This document shows positions 24,745 through 32,765 of a stretch of 64,000 nt of DNA, piece after piece (position 1 is the first letter of the stretch; the number at the start of each line of letters is the position of its first letter). The position numbers and the translations under genes were made by a program. The notes beneath the pieces are model-generated. The model was not told where the DNA came from. It worked only from the letters and a program-made list of their open reading frames with translations, and searched no databases. Source of the DNA: Pseudonocardia hydrocarbonoxydans. Its GTDB lineage: Bacteria; Actinomycetota; Actinomycetes; Mycobacteriales; Pseudonocardiaceae. Location of the stretch: contig NZ_BJNG01000011.1 in the NCBI RefSeq assembly GCF_006539565.1, forward strand, positions 62,001-126,000, given 5' to 3'.

Positions 24745-25838
24745 GATCGGACTACCTGAGCTCGGGTCCCGGCTTCGCCGAGGGCGAGGTCATCGAGCGG
24801 ATCGAGGCGTTCCGCAGGCGCCGCCCCCGCCTGCGTGACGAGCTGGTGACCCTCGCGCACGGCGCGGGCGGCAAGTCGTCGGCGGCGCTGGTGGACGCGG
24901 TGTTCGTCGAGGCCTTCCGCAACGAGGCGCTGGAGGAGCTCGGCGACGGTGCGGTGCTCGCGCTGCCCTCGGGGGAGCGGCTGGCGCTGTCCACCGACTC
25001 GTTCGTCGTGCAGCCGCTGCGCTTCCCCGGCGGCTCGATCGGGCACCTCGCCGTGCACGGCACCGTCAACGACCTGGCCTGCTCCGGCGCGGTGCCGCGG
25101 TGGCTGTCGGCGGCGTTCGTGCTGGAGGAGGGCTTCCCGGTCGCGGAGCTGAAGGAGATCGTCGCCGACATGGCGGCGGCCGCCGCGGCCGCGGGCGTGC
25201 AGATCGTCACCGGCGACACGAAGGTCGTCCCCCGCGGCGCCGCCGACGGGCTGTTCGTCACCACCGCCGGGGTCGGGGTGATCCCGGCCGGGCGCACCTT
25301 CCCCGCGGTGCGCACCGGCGACCGGCTGATCCTCTCCGGCACGATGGGCGACCACGGGACGGCCGTCATGCTCGCCCGCGGCGACCTGGCGATCGAGGCG
25401 GACGTCGACTCGGACACCGCCGCGGTGTCCGACCTCGTGGAGACCCTGCTCGCCGCGGCCCCCGGCACCCGCTGGCTGCGCGACCCCACCCGTGGCGGCG
25501 TCGGCACCACCTGCAACGAGCTGGCGCAGGCCACCGGGCTCGGCGTCGTGCTCGACGAGGCCGCGCTGCCGGTGCGCCCGGTCGTCAACGGCGCCTGCGA
25601 GATGCTCGGCATCGACCCGCTCCACGTCGCCAACGAGGGCAAGGTCGTGGCCGTCGTCGGGCCGGACGAGGTCGACGACGGGCTCGCCGCGATGCGCGCC
25701 CACCCCCTCGGCCGCGACGCGGTCGTCGTCGGGGAGATCACCGAGCAGCCCGGCTCCACCGTCGTGCTGCGCACCGCCTTCGGGGGCACCCGGATCGTCG
25801 ACATGCTCGTCGGGGACCCCCTTCCGAGAATCTGCTGA
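24741..25838 (+). CDS. hypE: Hydrogenase maturation protein HypE
   Basis: HypE dehydrates its own C-terminal thiocarboxamide to thiocyanate, giving the cyanide ligands. The 365-aa protein has LAHGAGGKSSAALVD at about residues 38-52, the AIR-synthase-like core (TDSFVVQPLRFPGGSIGHLAVHGTVNDLACSGA), DPTRGGVGTTCNELA, and ends exactly in PRIC, the invariant C-terminal cysteine. ATG 24741 overlaps the SIS stop (ATGA). Confidence 0.96.
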   Translation: MRSDYLSSGPGFAEGEVIERIEAFRRRRPRLRDELVTLAHGAGGKSSAALVDAVFVEAFRNEALEELGDGAVLALPSGERLALSTDSFVVQPLRFPGGSIGHLAVHGTVNDLACSGAVPRWLSAAFVLEEGFPVAELKEIVADMAAAAAAAGVQIVTGDTKVVPRGAADGLFVTTAGVGVIPAGRTFPAVRTGDRLILSGTMGDHGTAVMLARGDLAIEADVDSDTAAVSDLVETLLAAAPGTRWLRDPTRGGVGTTCNELAQATGLGVVLDEAALPVRPVVNGACEMLGIDPLHVANEGKVVAVVGPDEVDDGLAAMRAHPLGRDAVVVGEITEQPGSTVVLRTAFGGTRIVDMLVGDPLPRIC

Positions 25839-25863
25839 GCCCCGGATCTGTTAGGGAGACACC

Positions 25864-26133
25864 ATGTGCCTGGGGATTCCCGGCCGGATCGTGGAGATCA
25901 CCGATGCGGCGGGCTGTCTGGCGAAGGTCGACGTCAGCGGCGTGCAGCGCACCATCAGCGTCCGCCTGCTCGCCGACGACATGCCCGGGCCCGACGAGTG
26001 GGTGCTCGTCCACGTCGGGTTCGCGATGGCCAAGATCGACGAGACCGAGGCGATGCTGACGCTCGCCGCGGTGCAGCAGCTCGGCGAGGCCTACACCGAC
26101 GAGCTGGAGGCGTTCCGGGGGAGCACGGCATGA
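25864..26133 (+). CDS. hypC: Hydrogenase maturation chaperone HypC (second copy)
   Basis: The 89-aa HypC has MCLGIPGRIVEITD with Cys2, VDVSGVQRTISVRLL and DEWVLVHVGFAMAKIDETEA. GGGAGA lies just ahead of ATG 25864, and the stop overlaps hypD (ATGA), so it should be made in step with HypD, its partner in carrying the Fe(CN)2CO group. It differs considerably from the copy at the far end of the locus. Confidence 0.95.
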   Translation: MCLGIPGRIVEITDAAGCLAKVDVSGVQRTISVRLLADDMPGPDEWVLVHVGFAMAKIDETEAMLTLAAVQQLGEAYTDELEAFRGSTA

Positions 26134-27257
26134 GGTTCGTCGACGAGTTCCGGGACCCGGCCGCCGCGCGCACCCTGCTGGGCGCCATCGAACGGCTGGC
26201 CGCGCCCGACCGCCACCACAAGTTCATGGAGGTGTGCGGCGGGCACACCCACACCATCTACCGGCACGGCATCGAGCACCTGCTCCCGGCGAACGTCGAG
26301 CTGGTGCACGGGCCGGGCTGCCCGGTCTGCGTGATCCCGATGGGTCGCGTCGACGACGCCATGTGGCTCGCCGAGCAGCCGGACGTGATCTTCACCTGCT
26401 TCGGCGACATGATGCGGGTGCCCGGGAGCAACGGCAGCCTGCTGGAGGCGAAGGCGCGCGGCGCGGACGTCCGGTTCGTCTACTCCCCGCTCGACGCGCT
26501 CGCGCTCGCGACGCGGAACCCGGACCGGCAGGTGGTGTTCTTCGCACTCGGCTTCGAGACCACCGCCCCGTCCACGGCGGTGACGCTGGTGCGGGCCCGG
26601 GAGCTGGGCGTCGCCAACTTCTCGGTGTTCTGCAACCACGTCACGATCGTGCCGCCGCTCAAGGCCATCCTGGACTCGCCCGACCTGCGCCTGGACGGTT
26701 TCCTCGGCCCGGGGCACGTGTCGACGGTGGTCGGGAACCGGCCCTACCGGTTCGTGCCGGAGGTCTACGGCAAGCCGATCGTCGTCGCCGGGTTCGAGCC
26801 GCTGGACATCCTCGCCTCGGTGGCGATGCTGCTCACCCAGCTGCGCGAGGGGCGCTGCGAGGTGGAGAACCAGTACTCGCGGATCGTGCGCGACGAGGGC
26901 AACCCGGCGGCGCTGGCCCTGATGGGGCAGGTGTTCGCGCTGCGCCCGCACTTCGAGTGGCGCGGCCTGGGGTTCATCTCGCAGAGCGCGCTGCGGCTGC
27001 ACGACGACTTCGCGGAGTTCGACGCCGAGCAGCGGTTCGCGATGCCCGGGGTGCGCGTGGCCGACCCGAAGGCGTGCCAGTGCGGCGAGGTGCTCAAGGG
27101 CGTGCTCAAACCCTGGGAGTGCAAGGTGTTCGGCACCGCGTGCACGCCGGAGACCCCGATCGGGACGTGCATGGTGTCGCCGGAGGGCGCCTGCGCCGCG
27201 TACTACAACTTCGGGCGGATGCACCGCGATGCGGCCCACCTCGTCGCCCGGGGTTAG
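26130..27257 (+). CDS. hypD: Hydrogenase maturation protein HypD
   Basis: HypD is the Fe-S scaffold where iron receives CO and CN. The 375-aa protein has the family cysteines: MEVCGGHTHTIYRHG (about residue 34), HGPGCPVCVIP (about 62-69), and the C-terminal 4Fe-4S ligands in DPKACQCGEVLKGVLKPWECKVFGTACTPETPIGTCMVSPEGACAAYY. Also seen are GFETTAPSTA and FCNHVTIVPP. ATG 26130 overlaps hypC. Confidence 0.96.
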   Translation: MRFVDEFRDPAAARTLLGAIERLAAPDRHHKFMEVCGGHTHTIYRHGIEHLLPANVELVHGPGCPVCVIPMGRVDDAMWLAEQPDVIFTCFGDMMRVPGSNGSLLEAKARGADVRFVYSPLDALALATRNPDRQVVFFALGFETTAPSTAVTLVRARELGVANFSVFCNHVTIVPPLKAILDSPDLRLDGFLGPGHVSTVVGNRPYRFVPEVYGKPIVVAGFEPLDILASVAMLLTQLREGRCEVENQYSRIVRDEGNPAALALMGQVFALRPHFEWRGLGFISQSALRLHDDFAEFDAEQRFAMPGVRVADPKACQCGEVLKGVLKPWECKVFGTACTPETPIGTCMVSPEGACAAYYNFGRMHRDAAHLVARG

Positions 27258-27966
27258 GTCGCCCGGGGTCGGGCCACCCGGGGTCGGGCTGTTCGCCCGC
27301 TACGCCCACGCCCCCAACGCGCTCGGGTTCTGCGGGCCGCCGACGGGGCTGGGCCGCTCCGAGGACGAGGTGCGCGCGGCGGCCCGGCGGTTCTCCGGGG
27401 CCTGGCCCTACCTGCAGGTGCTGGCCCGGCTGACCGGCACCGCCGACCCGCTGGACGCGCGGCTCGTCGAGGCCTACTGGCTCGGGCGCGACCTCGGCGT
27501 CGACGGGGCGGAGTTCGGCGCCGCGCTGCTGGAGGTGATCGGGCCGCGGGCGGGGCGGTACTGGAGCCACCTGACGCCCGAGCTGGTCGGTGAGGCGGCG
27601 GGCGACCACGGCTTCCACGTGTTCGGGGTCTACCCGTGGTCGCGGCTGCTGGGCCGCGGGGCGGACGAGCACCCCGTCCACGTGCTGGACGGCTGCCGCA
27701 TCCGCTGGGGCACCGTCCTGGCCGTCGACGGCGGGGTGCGGGTGGCCTCGCGCCGCCTGACGTGGGACGGGGTGGCGCTGGGACTGGGCGACCCGGCCGT
27801 CGAGCACGTCGCGGCCACCCACGTGCAGGTGCCCGTCGACGTCGGGGACGCGGTGGCGCTGCACTGGGAGTACCTGTGCGACCGCCTGACGGCGGACCGG
27901 GTGCACGACCTGGAGGCGTCGACGGTGCGGCGGCTGGCGGTCACGAACGCGCGGGTCGGGCCGTGA
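27229..27966 (+). CDS. DUF6390 family protein (hydrogenase accessory)
   Basis: The family core begins at GLFARYAHAPNALGFCGPP and continues with LGRSEDEVRAAARRFSGAWPYLQVLARLTG and HVFGVYPWSRLLGRG, the DUF6390 pattern of actinobacterial hydrogenase operons. No enzyme motif is visible. The listed ATG 27229 overlaps hypD by 29 bp and adds a repetitive SPGVRSPGVGPPGVG lead-in made by a tandem ccggggt repeat; the true start may be nearer the core. It is the last gene of the rightward operon. Confidence 0.75.
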   Translation: MRPTSSPGVRSPGVGPPGVGLFARYAHAPNALGFCGPPTGLGRSEDEVRAAARRFSGAWPYLQVLARLTGTADPLDARLVEAYWLGRDLGVDGAEFGAALLEVIGPRAGRYWSHLTPELVGEAAGDHGFHVFGVYPWSRLLGRGADEHPVHVLDGCRIRWGTVLAVDGGVRVASRRLTWDGVALGLGDPAVEHVAATHVQVPVDVGDAVALHWEYLCDRLTADRVHDLEASTVRRLAVTNARVGP

Positions 27967-28000
27967 CGCCCGTCCGGGACCACCCCGCCCGGGCCGGCGG

Positions 28001-28016
28001 ACCCCGAGACCGGGGT
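28001..28016 (+). terminator. Hairpin after the rightward hyp operon
   Basis: ACCCCG-agac-CGGGGT, perfect 6-bp stem, 34 bases after the last stop of the operon. Confidence 0.45.
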
Positions 28017-28087
28017 AGGGATGTCCCCGAGCCGTCTCAGACCTTCTACCGATGTATCTCCGCCCGGATCACGGCATCGTCCCGTCC

Positions 28088-28732
28088 ATGGAGCTCGTGC
28101 GGCTGGTGACCGAGGCGGCGCTGGCGTCGCCGTGGCTGCTGGCGGTGATCGTCGCGATGGCCGTGGTCGACGCGCTGCTGCCCGTGGTGCCCAGCGAGGC
28201 GCTGATCATCGCGGCCGGGGTGGCGGCGGTGACCGGGGAGCAGAACCTGGTGGCGGTGATCGGCGCCGCGGCGCTCGGCTCGTTCGTCGGCGAGTGCGCC
28301 GGGTACCTGATCGGGCGCGGGATCGGCCCGGCGGTGCGCACCCGCTTCGCCGCGGACGGCAGGCGTGCGGAGCACTACGACCGGGCCGCCCGCCTGCTCG
28401 ACCGCCGCGGGGGCACGGTGCTGCTCACCGCCCGGTTCGTGCCGGCCGGGCGCACCGTCGCGACACTGGCGTCGGGCGCCACCGCCTACCCCTGGCCCCG
28501 GTTCCTCGGGTTCACCGCCGCGGGGTCGGTGCTGTCGGCGTCGTGGTCGGCGGTGCTGGGCTTCGTCGGCGGCGCCGCGTTCGCGCACGACACCGTCACC
28601 GCGCTGGTGGTGGGCTTCCTGTTCGCCTCCGCCGTCGGGCTGGTGCTGGAGGGGGTGCGCCGGTGGCGTGCCGCATCGCGCACGCCGGACCCCGTGGCCA
28701 CCGCGCCCCGGCCGGTGCTCACAGCGCGGTGA
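28088..28732 (+). CDS. DedA-family membrane protein
   Basis: The 214-aa integral membrane protein has the VTT/DedA features: PVVPSEALIIAAG in the first loop, GSFVGECAGYLIGRGIG, and the conserved RFVPAGRTVATLASG arginine/glycine motif (about residue 120), with four to five hydrophobic helices. DedA proteins are thought to flip membrane lipids or support envelope stability. ATG 28088 fits the family N-terminus (MELVRLVTEAA); ATG 28052 adds 12 residues. The 3' end overlaps the convergent molybdoprotein gene by 14 bp. Confidence 0.88.
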   Translation: MELVRLVTEAALASPWLLAVIVAMAVVDALLPVVPSEALIIAAGVAAVTGEQNLVAVIGAAALGSFVGECAGYLIGRGIGPAVRTRFAADGRRAEHYDRAARLLDRRGGTVLLTARFVPAGRTVATLASGATAYPWPRFLGFTAAGSVLSASWSAVLGFVGGAAFAHDTVTALVVGFLFASAVGLVLEGVRRWRAASRTPDPVATAPRPVLTAR

Positions 28733-30275
28733 ACACCACCGAGTGGTGGCCGGTGGCGCCGTCGGGGAGCACCGGGGCCCGCTCCTCGGTCTGGGTCACC
28801 CCGTTCGCGTCGGTGGCCCGGACCGTGACGACGTGCGACCCCGGCGCGGCGTCGACGACGGCCCGCCACATCCGCCAGGTGTCGCCGCCGACCTCCGTGG
28901 CGAGCTCGGCGTCGGCCCACGGCCCGTCGTCGAGGCGCACCTCGACGCGGCTGATCCCGACCGGCTGCGACCAGGCGATCCCGGCGACGGTGACGGCCCC
29001 GGCCGGCGCGCTGCCCGCGCTGCGGGGGACGTCGATGCGCGACTGGGTCTTGACCGGCCCCAGGCGGCCCCAGCCGCGTTGCAGCCAGTAGGCCTGCTTC
29101 CGGTCGAACGTCGTGACCTCCAGGTCGGTGACCCACTTGGTCGCCGACACGTACCCGTAGAGGCCGGGCACGACCATCCGCACCGGGAACCCGTGCTCGG
29201 GCGGCAGCGCCTCCCCGTTCATGCCGACGGCGAGCAGCGCGCCGCGGTCGGGTTCGAGCAGTACCTCCAGCGGTGTGCCCGCCGTCCACAGGCCGTCGCT
29301 GCTGGTGGAGAGCACCTGGTCGGCCCCGGGCGCGACGCCGGCCTCGAGCAGGACCTCCCGCAGGTCGACCCCCACGAAGTCCGCCGTGGAGATGTAGTCG
29401 TCGCCCACCTCGTTGGACACGCAGATCATCGTGACCGTGCGCTCCCGCAGCGGGCGGGCGAGCAGGTCGTCGAAGGTGAGGGTCAGCTCGCGGTCGACCA
29501 TGCCGTGGACGCGCAGCGACCAGTCGGCGGCGGTCTGCGTGGGGATCCGCAGGGCGGTGTCGATGCGGTAGAAGTCGGCGTTGGGGGTGAGGAACGTCGG
29601 CGTCCCCAGCTCCGGGAACGCCGCACCGGCCGGGATCGCCGGGGCCCGCTCGGCGAGCGCGACCCGGGCCAGCCGGGCCGTCACCTCCTCGCGGGAGCCC
29701 GCGAGCCTGCTGCCCAGCAGCTGGCCCAGCCCGCCCGCGGCGAGCGCGCCGAACCCGACCAGCGCGGAGGTGCCGACGAGCATCGTGCGGCGGTCGACGC
29801 CGGACCCGGCGCGGGGGGTGCCCGGCAGCGCGAGCGCGTGCAGCCGGCGCAGGGCCAGCACGCCCGCCCCGGCGGCGGCCGCGGGGGCGAGCAGGTCGAC
29901 CGGGGTGAACGCGGGGGACAGGGCGACGGCGGCGAAGCCGAGCAGCCCGAGCCCGACCAGCGCCCGCACCCCCGGCTGCGGCCGCCCGCGGGAGAGCAGC
30001 CCGACCCCGACCGCGGCACCGACCAGCACCAGGGCCATCCCGGCGAGCAGCACCGGCTTGTCGGCCGTGCCGAACGCCGACTTCGCGACGTCGACGAGCC
30101 ACTGCGGCGCCAGCGCGATCGCGGAGTTGCCGACGGCCAGGAACGGCGACGACACGGGGGACACCAGCCCGGCCACGAGGTGCCCGGCGCCCAGCGCGGC
30201 GGCCACGGACAGCACCCCGAGCGCCGCGGCGGTGCGACGGGGGACCAGGGGCGGGTGGACCGTCGTCGCGCTCAC
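28719..30275 (-). CDS. Membrane-anchored molybdopterin oxidoreductase (sulfite-oxidase family)
   Basis: The 518-aa protein has four or so N-terminal membrane helices (residues 15-150). A DRRTMLVGTSALVGFGAL segment and then the sulfite-oxidase molybdenum domain follow: TMICVSNEVGDDYIS gives the pterin-binding Cys region (about residue 283), with GVDLREVLLEAG, HGFPVRMVVPGLYGYVSATKWV and the C-terminal dimerisation domain (GIAWSQPVGISRVEVRLDDGPW). The catalytic domain probably lies outside the membrane. The donor could be sulfite or another small compound; the fused membrane part resembles actinobacterial molybdoproteins of unknown partner. Confidence 0.87.
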   Translation of the reverse strand: MSATTVHPPLVPRRTAAALGVLSVAAALGAGHLVAGLVSPVSSPFLAVGNSAIALAPQWLVDVAKSAFGTADKPVLLAGMALVLVGAAVGVGLLSRGRPQPGVRALVGLGLLGFAAVALSPAFTPVDLLAPAAAAGAGVLALRRLHALALPGTPRAGSGVDRRTMLVGTSALVGFGALAAGGLGQLLGSRLAGSREEVTARLARVALAERAPAIPAGAAFPELGTPTFLTPNADFYRIDTALRIPTQTAADWSLRVHGMVDRELTLTFDDLLARPLRERTVTMICVSNEVGDDYISTADFVGVDLREVLLEAGVAPGADQVLSTSSDGLWTAGTPLEVLLEPDRGALLAVGMNGEALPPEHGFPVRMVVPGLYGYVSATKWVTDLEVTTFDRKQAYWLQRGWGRLGPVKTQSRIDVPRSAGSAPAGAVTVAGIAWSQPVGISRVEVRLDDGPWADAELATEVGGDTWRMWRAVVDAAPGSHVVTVRATDANGVTQTEERAPVLPDGATGHHSVVFTAL

Positions 30276-30343
30276 GTCCCCATCCTGCCGCGCCCCCGGC
30301 CGGGCGCGCCTTACGGATCGGTGGCGCTACGCTGCGCTCGACA

Positions 30344-30372
30344 CGCAGCGTGACGAGACGGGGAACGCACCG
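30344..30372 (+). promoter_or_regulatory. Inverted repeat and leader before the methyltransferase gene
   Basis: CGCTGCG (30330-30336) and CGCAGCG (30344-30350) form a perfect 7-bp inverted repeat with a 7-base spacer, next to a TACGCT -10-like hexamer (30328-30333). It may be an operator over the transcription start. The leader to ATG 30373 has only a weak ribosome site. Confidence 0.3.
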
Positions 30373-31194
30373 ATGGGCGACAGCAGGGGCCTCGACGACG
30401 CACCGGCCATCCCCGACGTCGACCTCACCCGGCCGTCGATCGCGCGCGTCTACGACTACGTGCTCGGCGGCAAGGACCACTACGAGATCGACCGCCGGGT
30501 GTCCGCGGCGTTGTTCGCGGCGGTGCCCGAGACCAGCGACCTCGCCCACGACAACCGCAACCACCTGCGCCGCGCCGTCACCTGGCTGGTGCGCGAGGCC
30601 GGGATCCGCCAGATACTGGACCTGGGCTCCGGGCTGCCGACCGCGGGCAACGTGCACGAGATCGCCCACGAGGTCGACCCGTCGGTGCGGGTGGTCTACG
30701 TCGACATCGACCCGATCGTGCTCGCCCACGGCCGTGCCCTGCTCGACGACGACGACACCACCACGGTGGTCACCGGCGACGTCCGCGACGTCGACGCGAT
30801 CTTCGCGGACCCCGAGGTGACCGCCCTGATCGACACCACGGCGCCGTTCGCGGTGCTCGCGGCGAGCATCCTGCACCACCTCTCCGACGAGGAGGACCCC
30901 TACGCGGTGGCCGCGGCGATCACCGCGCGGCTGAGCCCGGGCAGCTACCTGCTGGTGAGCAACTTCCTCGACGACGACGAGCCGCGTGCGAAGGCCCTGG
31001 AGCGGGCGTTCCTCGACGGCGGCCTGGGCACCGGCCGGTTCCGCACCTGGGCCGAGCAGCAGCGGTTCTTCGCCGGGCTGGAGATGGTGGAGCCGGGCCT
31101 GACCTACGCCAACGACTGGCGCCCTGACGACCGCACACCCACCGACAGCCCGACGCACACGCTCTACGCCGCGGGCATCGGCCGCAAGGCGTGA
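30373..31194 (+). CDS. SAM-dependent methyltransferase, DUF574 (Methyltransf_19) family
   Basis: The 273-aa protein shows the family signature near the N-terminus (DLTRPSIARVYDYVLGGKDHYEIDR), the SAM-binding motif ILDLGSGLPTAGNVHE (about residues 80-95), VVYVDIDPIVLAHGR and ILHHLSDEEDP. The family is abundant in actinomycetes and often lies beside Scr1/DUF5753 regulators, as here. Its substrate is not known. Confidence 0.88.
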   Translation: MGDSRGLDDAPAIPDVDLTRPSIARVYDYVLGGKDHYEIDRRVSAALFAAVPETSDLAHDNRNHLRRAVTWLVREAGIRQILDLGSGLPTAGNVHEIAHEVDPSVRVVYVDIDPIVLAHGRALLDDDDTTTVVTGDVRDVDAIFADPEVTALIDTTAPFAVLAASILHHLSDEEDPYAVAAAITARLSPGSYLLVSNFLDDDEPRAKALERAFLDGGLGTGRFRTWAEQQRFFAGLEMVEPGLTYANDWRPDDRTPTDSPTHTLYAAGIGRKA

Positions 31195-31204
31195 GCCAAC
31201 CGGT

Positions 31205-32089
31205 CTACGGGAGCCGCCCGATCAGCTCGGTCAGCGCCGCGCGGGTGTCGCGCGGGGTGAGCGCCTGCACGACCAGCCGCTCCCAGACACCGGCGTAGTC
31301 CTCGACGTCGGAGCGCTTGTCGAGGTAGACGGCGCTGTTGAGCTGTTCGAGGTACACGACGTCGGGCAGGTCGGGCTCGGCGAAGCGCAGGATCGAGAAC
31401 GGGCCGCCCGCGGCGGCGTGGCTGCCGGCGCGGAACGGCAGCAGCTGGATCGTCACGTTCGGCCGGTGCCCGGCCTCCAGCAGGTGCTCCAGCTGGGCGC
31501 GCATCACCGCGGGGGTGCCGTAGGGCCGGCTCACCGCCGCCTCGTCGAGGACGGCCCACACCTGCGGTGCGCCCGGCTCGCCGAGCATCTTCTGCCGCGA
31601 CATCCGCAGCTGCACCCGCTGGTCGACGTCGTCGGGCGGCGAGCCGCGGTGCCCGAGCAGGATCACGCTGCGCGCGTACTCCTCGGTCTGCAGCAGCCCC
31701 GGCACGAACTGCAGCTCGAAGGTGCGGATCACCTTGGCGGCCTGCTCGAGCCGCAGGTACATCTCGAACCAGCTGGGCAGGACGTCGTTGTGCTGCTGCC
31801 ACCAGCCCCGGGCGTTGGCACGGGTGGCGAGGTCGCGGTAGCCCTCGCGCTCGGCCGGGTCGGTGACGCCGTAGAGGGTGAGCAGGTCGAGCACGTCGCG
31901 TTCCTTGCAGCCGACGCGGCCCAGCTCCAGGCGGCTGATCTTCGCGCTCGACGCCCGGATCGCCTCGCCCGCCGCCTCGCGGGTGACGCCGTTGGCCTCG
32001 CGCAGCCGGCGCAGCTGCGTGCCGAGCAGGATCCGCAGGACGGTGAGGCCGCCCTGGTCGGGCACGGCGGCCGGTGGCTGGGTACTCAC
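31205..32089 (-). CDS. XRE-type regulator with DUF5753/Scr1-like domain
   Basis: The 294-aa protein has an N-terminal helix-turn-helix (LGTQLRRLREANGVTREAAGEAIRASSAKISRLELGRV, about residues 23-60). The DUF5753 domain follows (EQAAKVIRTFELQFVPGLLQTEEYARSVI through LEAGHRPNVTIQLLPFRAGSHAAAGGPFSILRFAEPDLPDVVYLEQL). Such proteins usually pair with a DUF397 partner; none is adjacent. GTG 32089 follows GGGGGAG. Confidence 0.88.
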   Translation of the reverse strand: MSTQPPAAVPDQGGLTVLRILLGTQLRRLREANGVTREAAGEAIRASSAKISRLELGRVGCKERDVLDLLTLYGVTDPAEREGYRDLATRANARGWWQQHNDVLPSWFEMYLRLEQAAKVIRTFELQFVPGLLQTEEYARSVILLGHRGSPPDDVDQRVQLRMSRQKMLGEPGAPQVWAVLDEAAVSRPYGTPAVMRAQLEHLLEAGHRPNVTIQLLPFRAGSHAAAGGPFSILRFAEPDLPDVVYLEQLNSAVYLDKRSDVEDYAGVWERLVVQALTPRDTRAALTELIGRLP

Positions 32090-32102
32090 GGTGCTCCCCC
32101 CA

Positions 32103-32765
32103 TCACCGGGCAGCATAACCGCCACGGGGCCCCTGACCGTGGCCGTCCAGGACGCCGGCGACCCGGTCGATCTCGGCGGCGTCGAGGGTGCGCGGCGCGC
32201 GGCCGGTGCCCAGTGCGCGCAGCGCGACGTCACAGACGTACTCCAGGTAGGCCGCCCGGTCCAGGGCCCCGGCCACCGCGGGCGCGACGAGCACCGCCCC
32301 GTGGTTGGCCATCAGGGCGGCGCTGCGGCCGCGCATCGCGGCGAGCACGTGCGCGGCCAGCTCCGGGGTGCCGAACGTGGCGTAGGGCGCCACCCGGACC
32401 GCGCCGCCGAAGAACGCCGAGTAGTAGTGCGTCAGCGGCACCTCGTCGACGACCGTGGACAGCGCCGTCGACGCCGGGGCGTGGGTGTGCAGCACGACCT
32501 CGCCGTCGTGCGCGCCGTCGCGGGTGTGCAGCAGGACGTGCAGCGCGAGCTCGGAGGTCGGGCGCAGCGGGGCGTCGAGCGGGGTGCCGTCGAGGGCGTG
32601 CACGCCGACCGTGTCCGGCGTCAGCTCCGCGTAGTCGACGGCCGACGGGGACACCGCGATCCGGTCGCCGTCGCGCACCGAGACGTTGCCCGCGGTCCCG
32701 ACCACCAGACCGCGCGCGACCAGGCCCCGGCACAGCGCGACGACGGCCTCCCGGGCGGCCCTCAC
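32103..32765 (-). CDS. Class II aldolase/adducin family protein
   Basis: The 220-aa protein is like fuculose-phosphate or ribulose-phosphate aldolases/epimerases: GLVVGTAGNVSVRDGDRIAVSPSAVDY (about residues 20-46), the metal-site HTHAPASTALS (about 93-103), and MANHGAVLVAPAVAGALDRAAYLEY with a third His. Zinc-dependent cleavage of a sugar phosphate or decarboxylation is likely. GTG 32765 overlaps the YibE/F stop (GTGA). No sugar-degradation partner is nearby. Confidence 0.85.
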   Translation of the reverse strand: MRAAREAVVALCRGLVARGLVVGTAGNVSVRDGDRIAVSPSAVDYAELTPDTVGVHALDGTPLDAPLRPTSELALHVLLHTRDGAHDGEVVLHTHAPASTALSTVVDEVPLTHYYSAFFGGAVRVAPYATFGTPELAAHVLAAMRGRSAALMANHGAVLVAPAVAGALDRAAYLEYVCDVALRALGTGRAPRTLDAAEIDRVAGVLDGHGQGPRGGYAAR

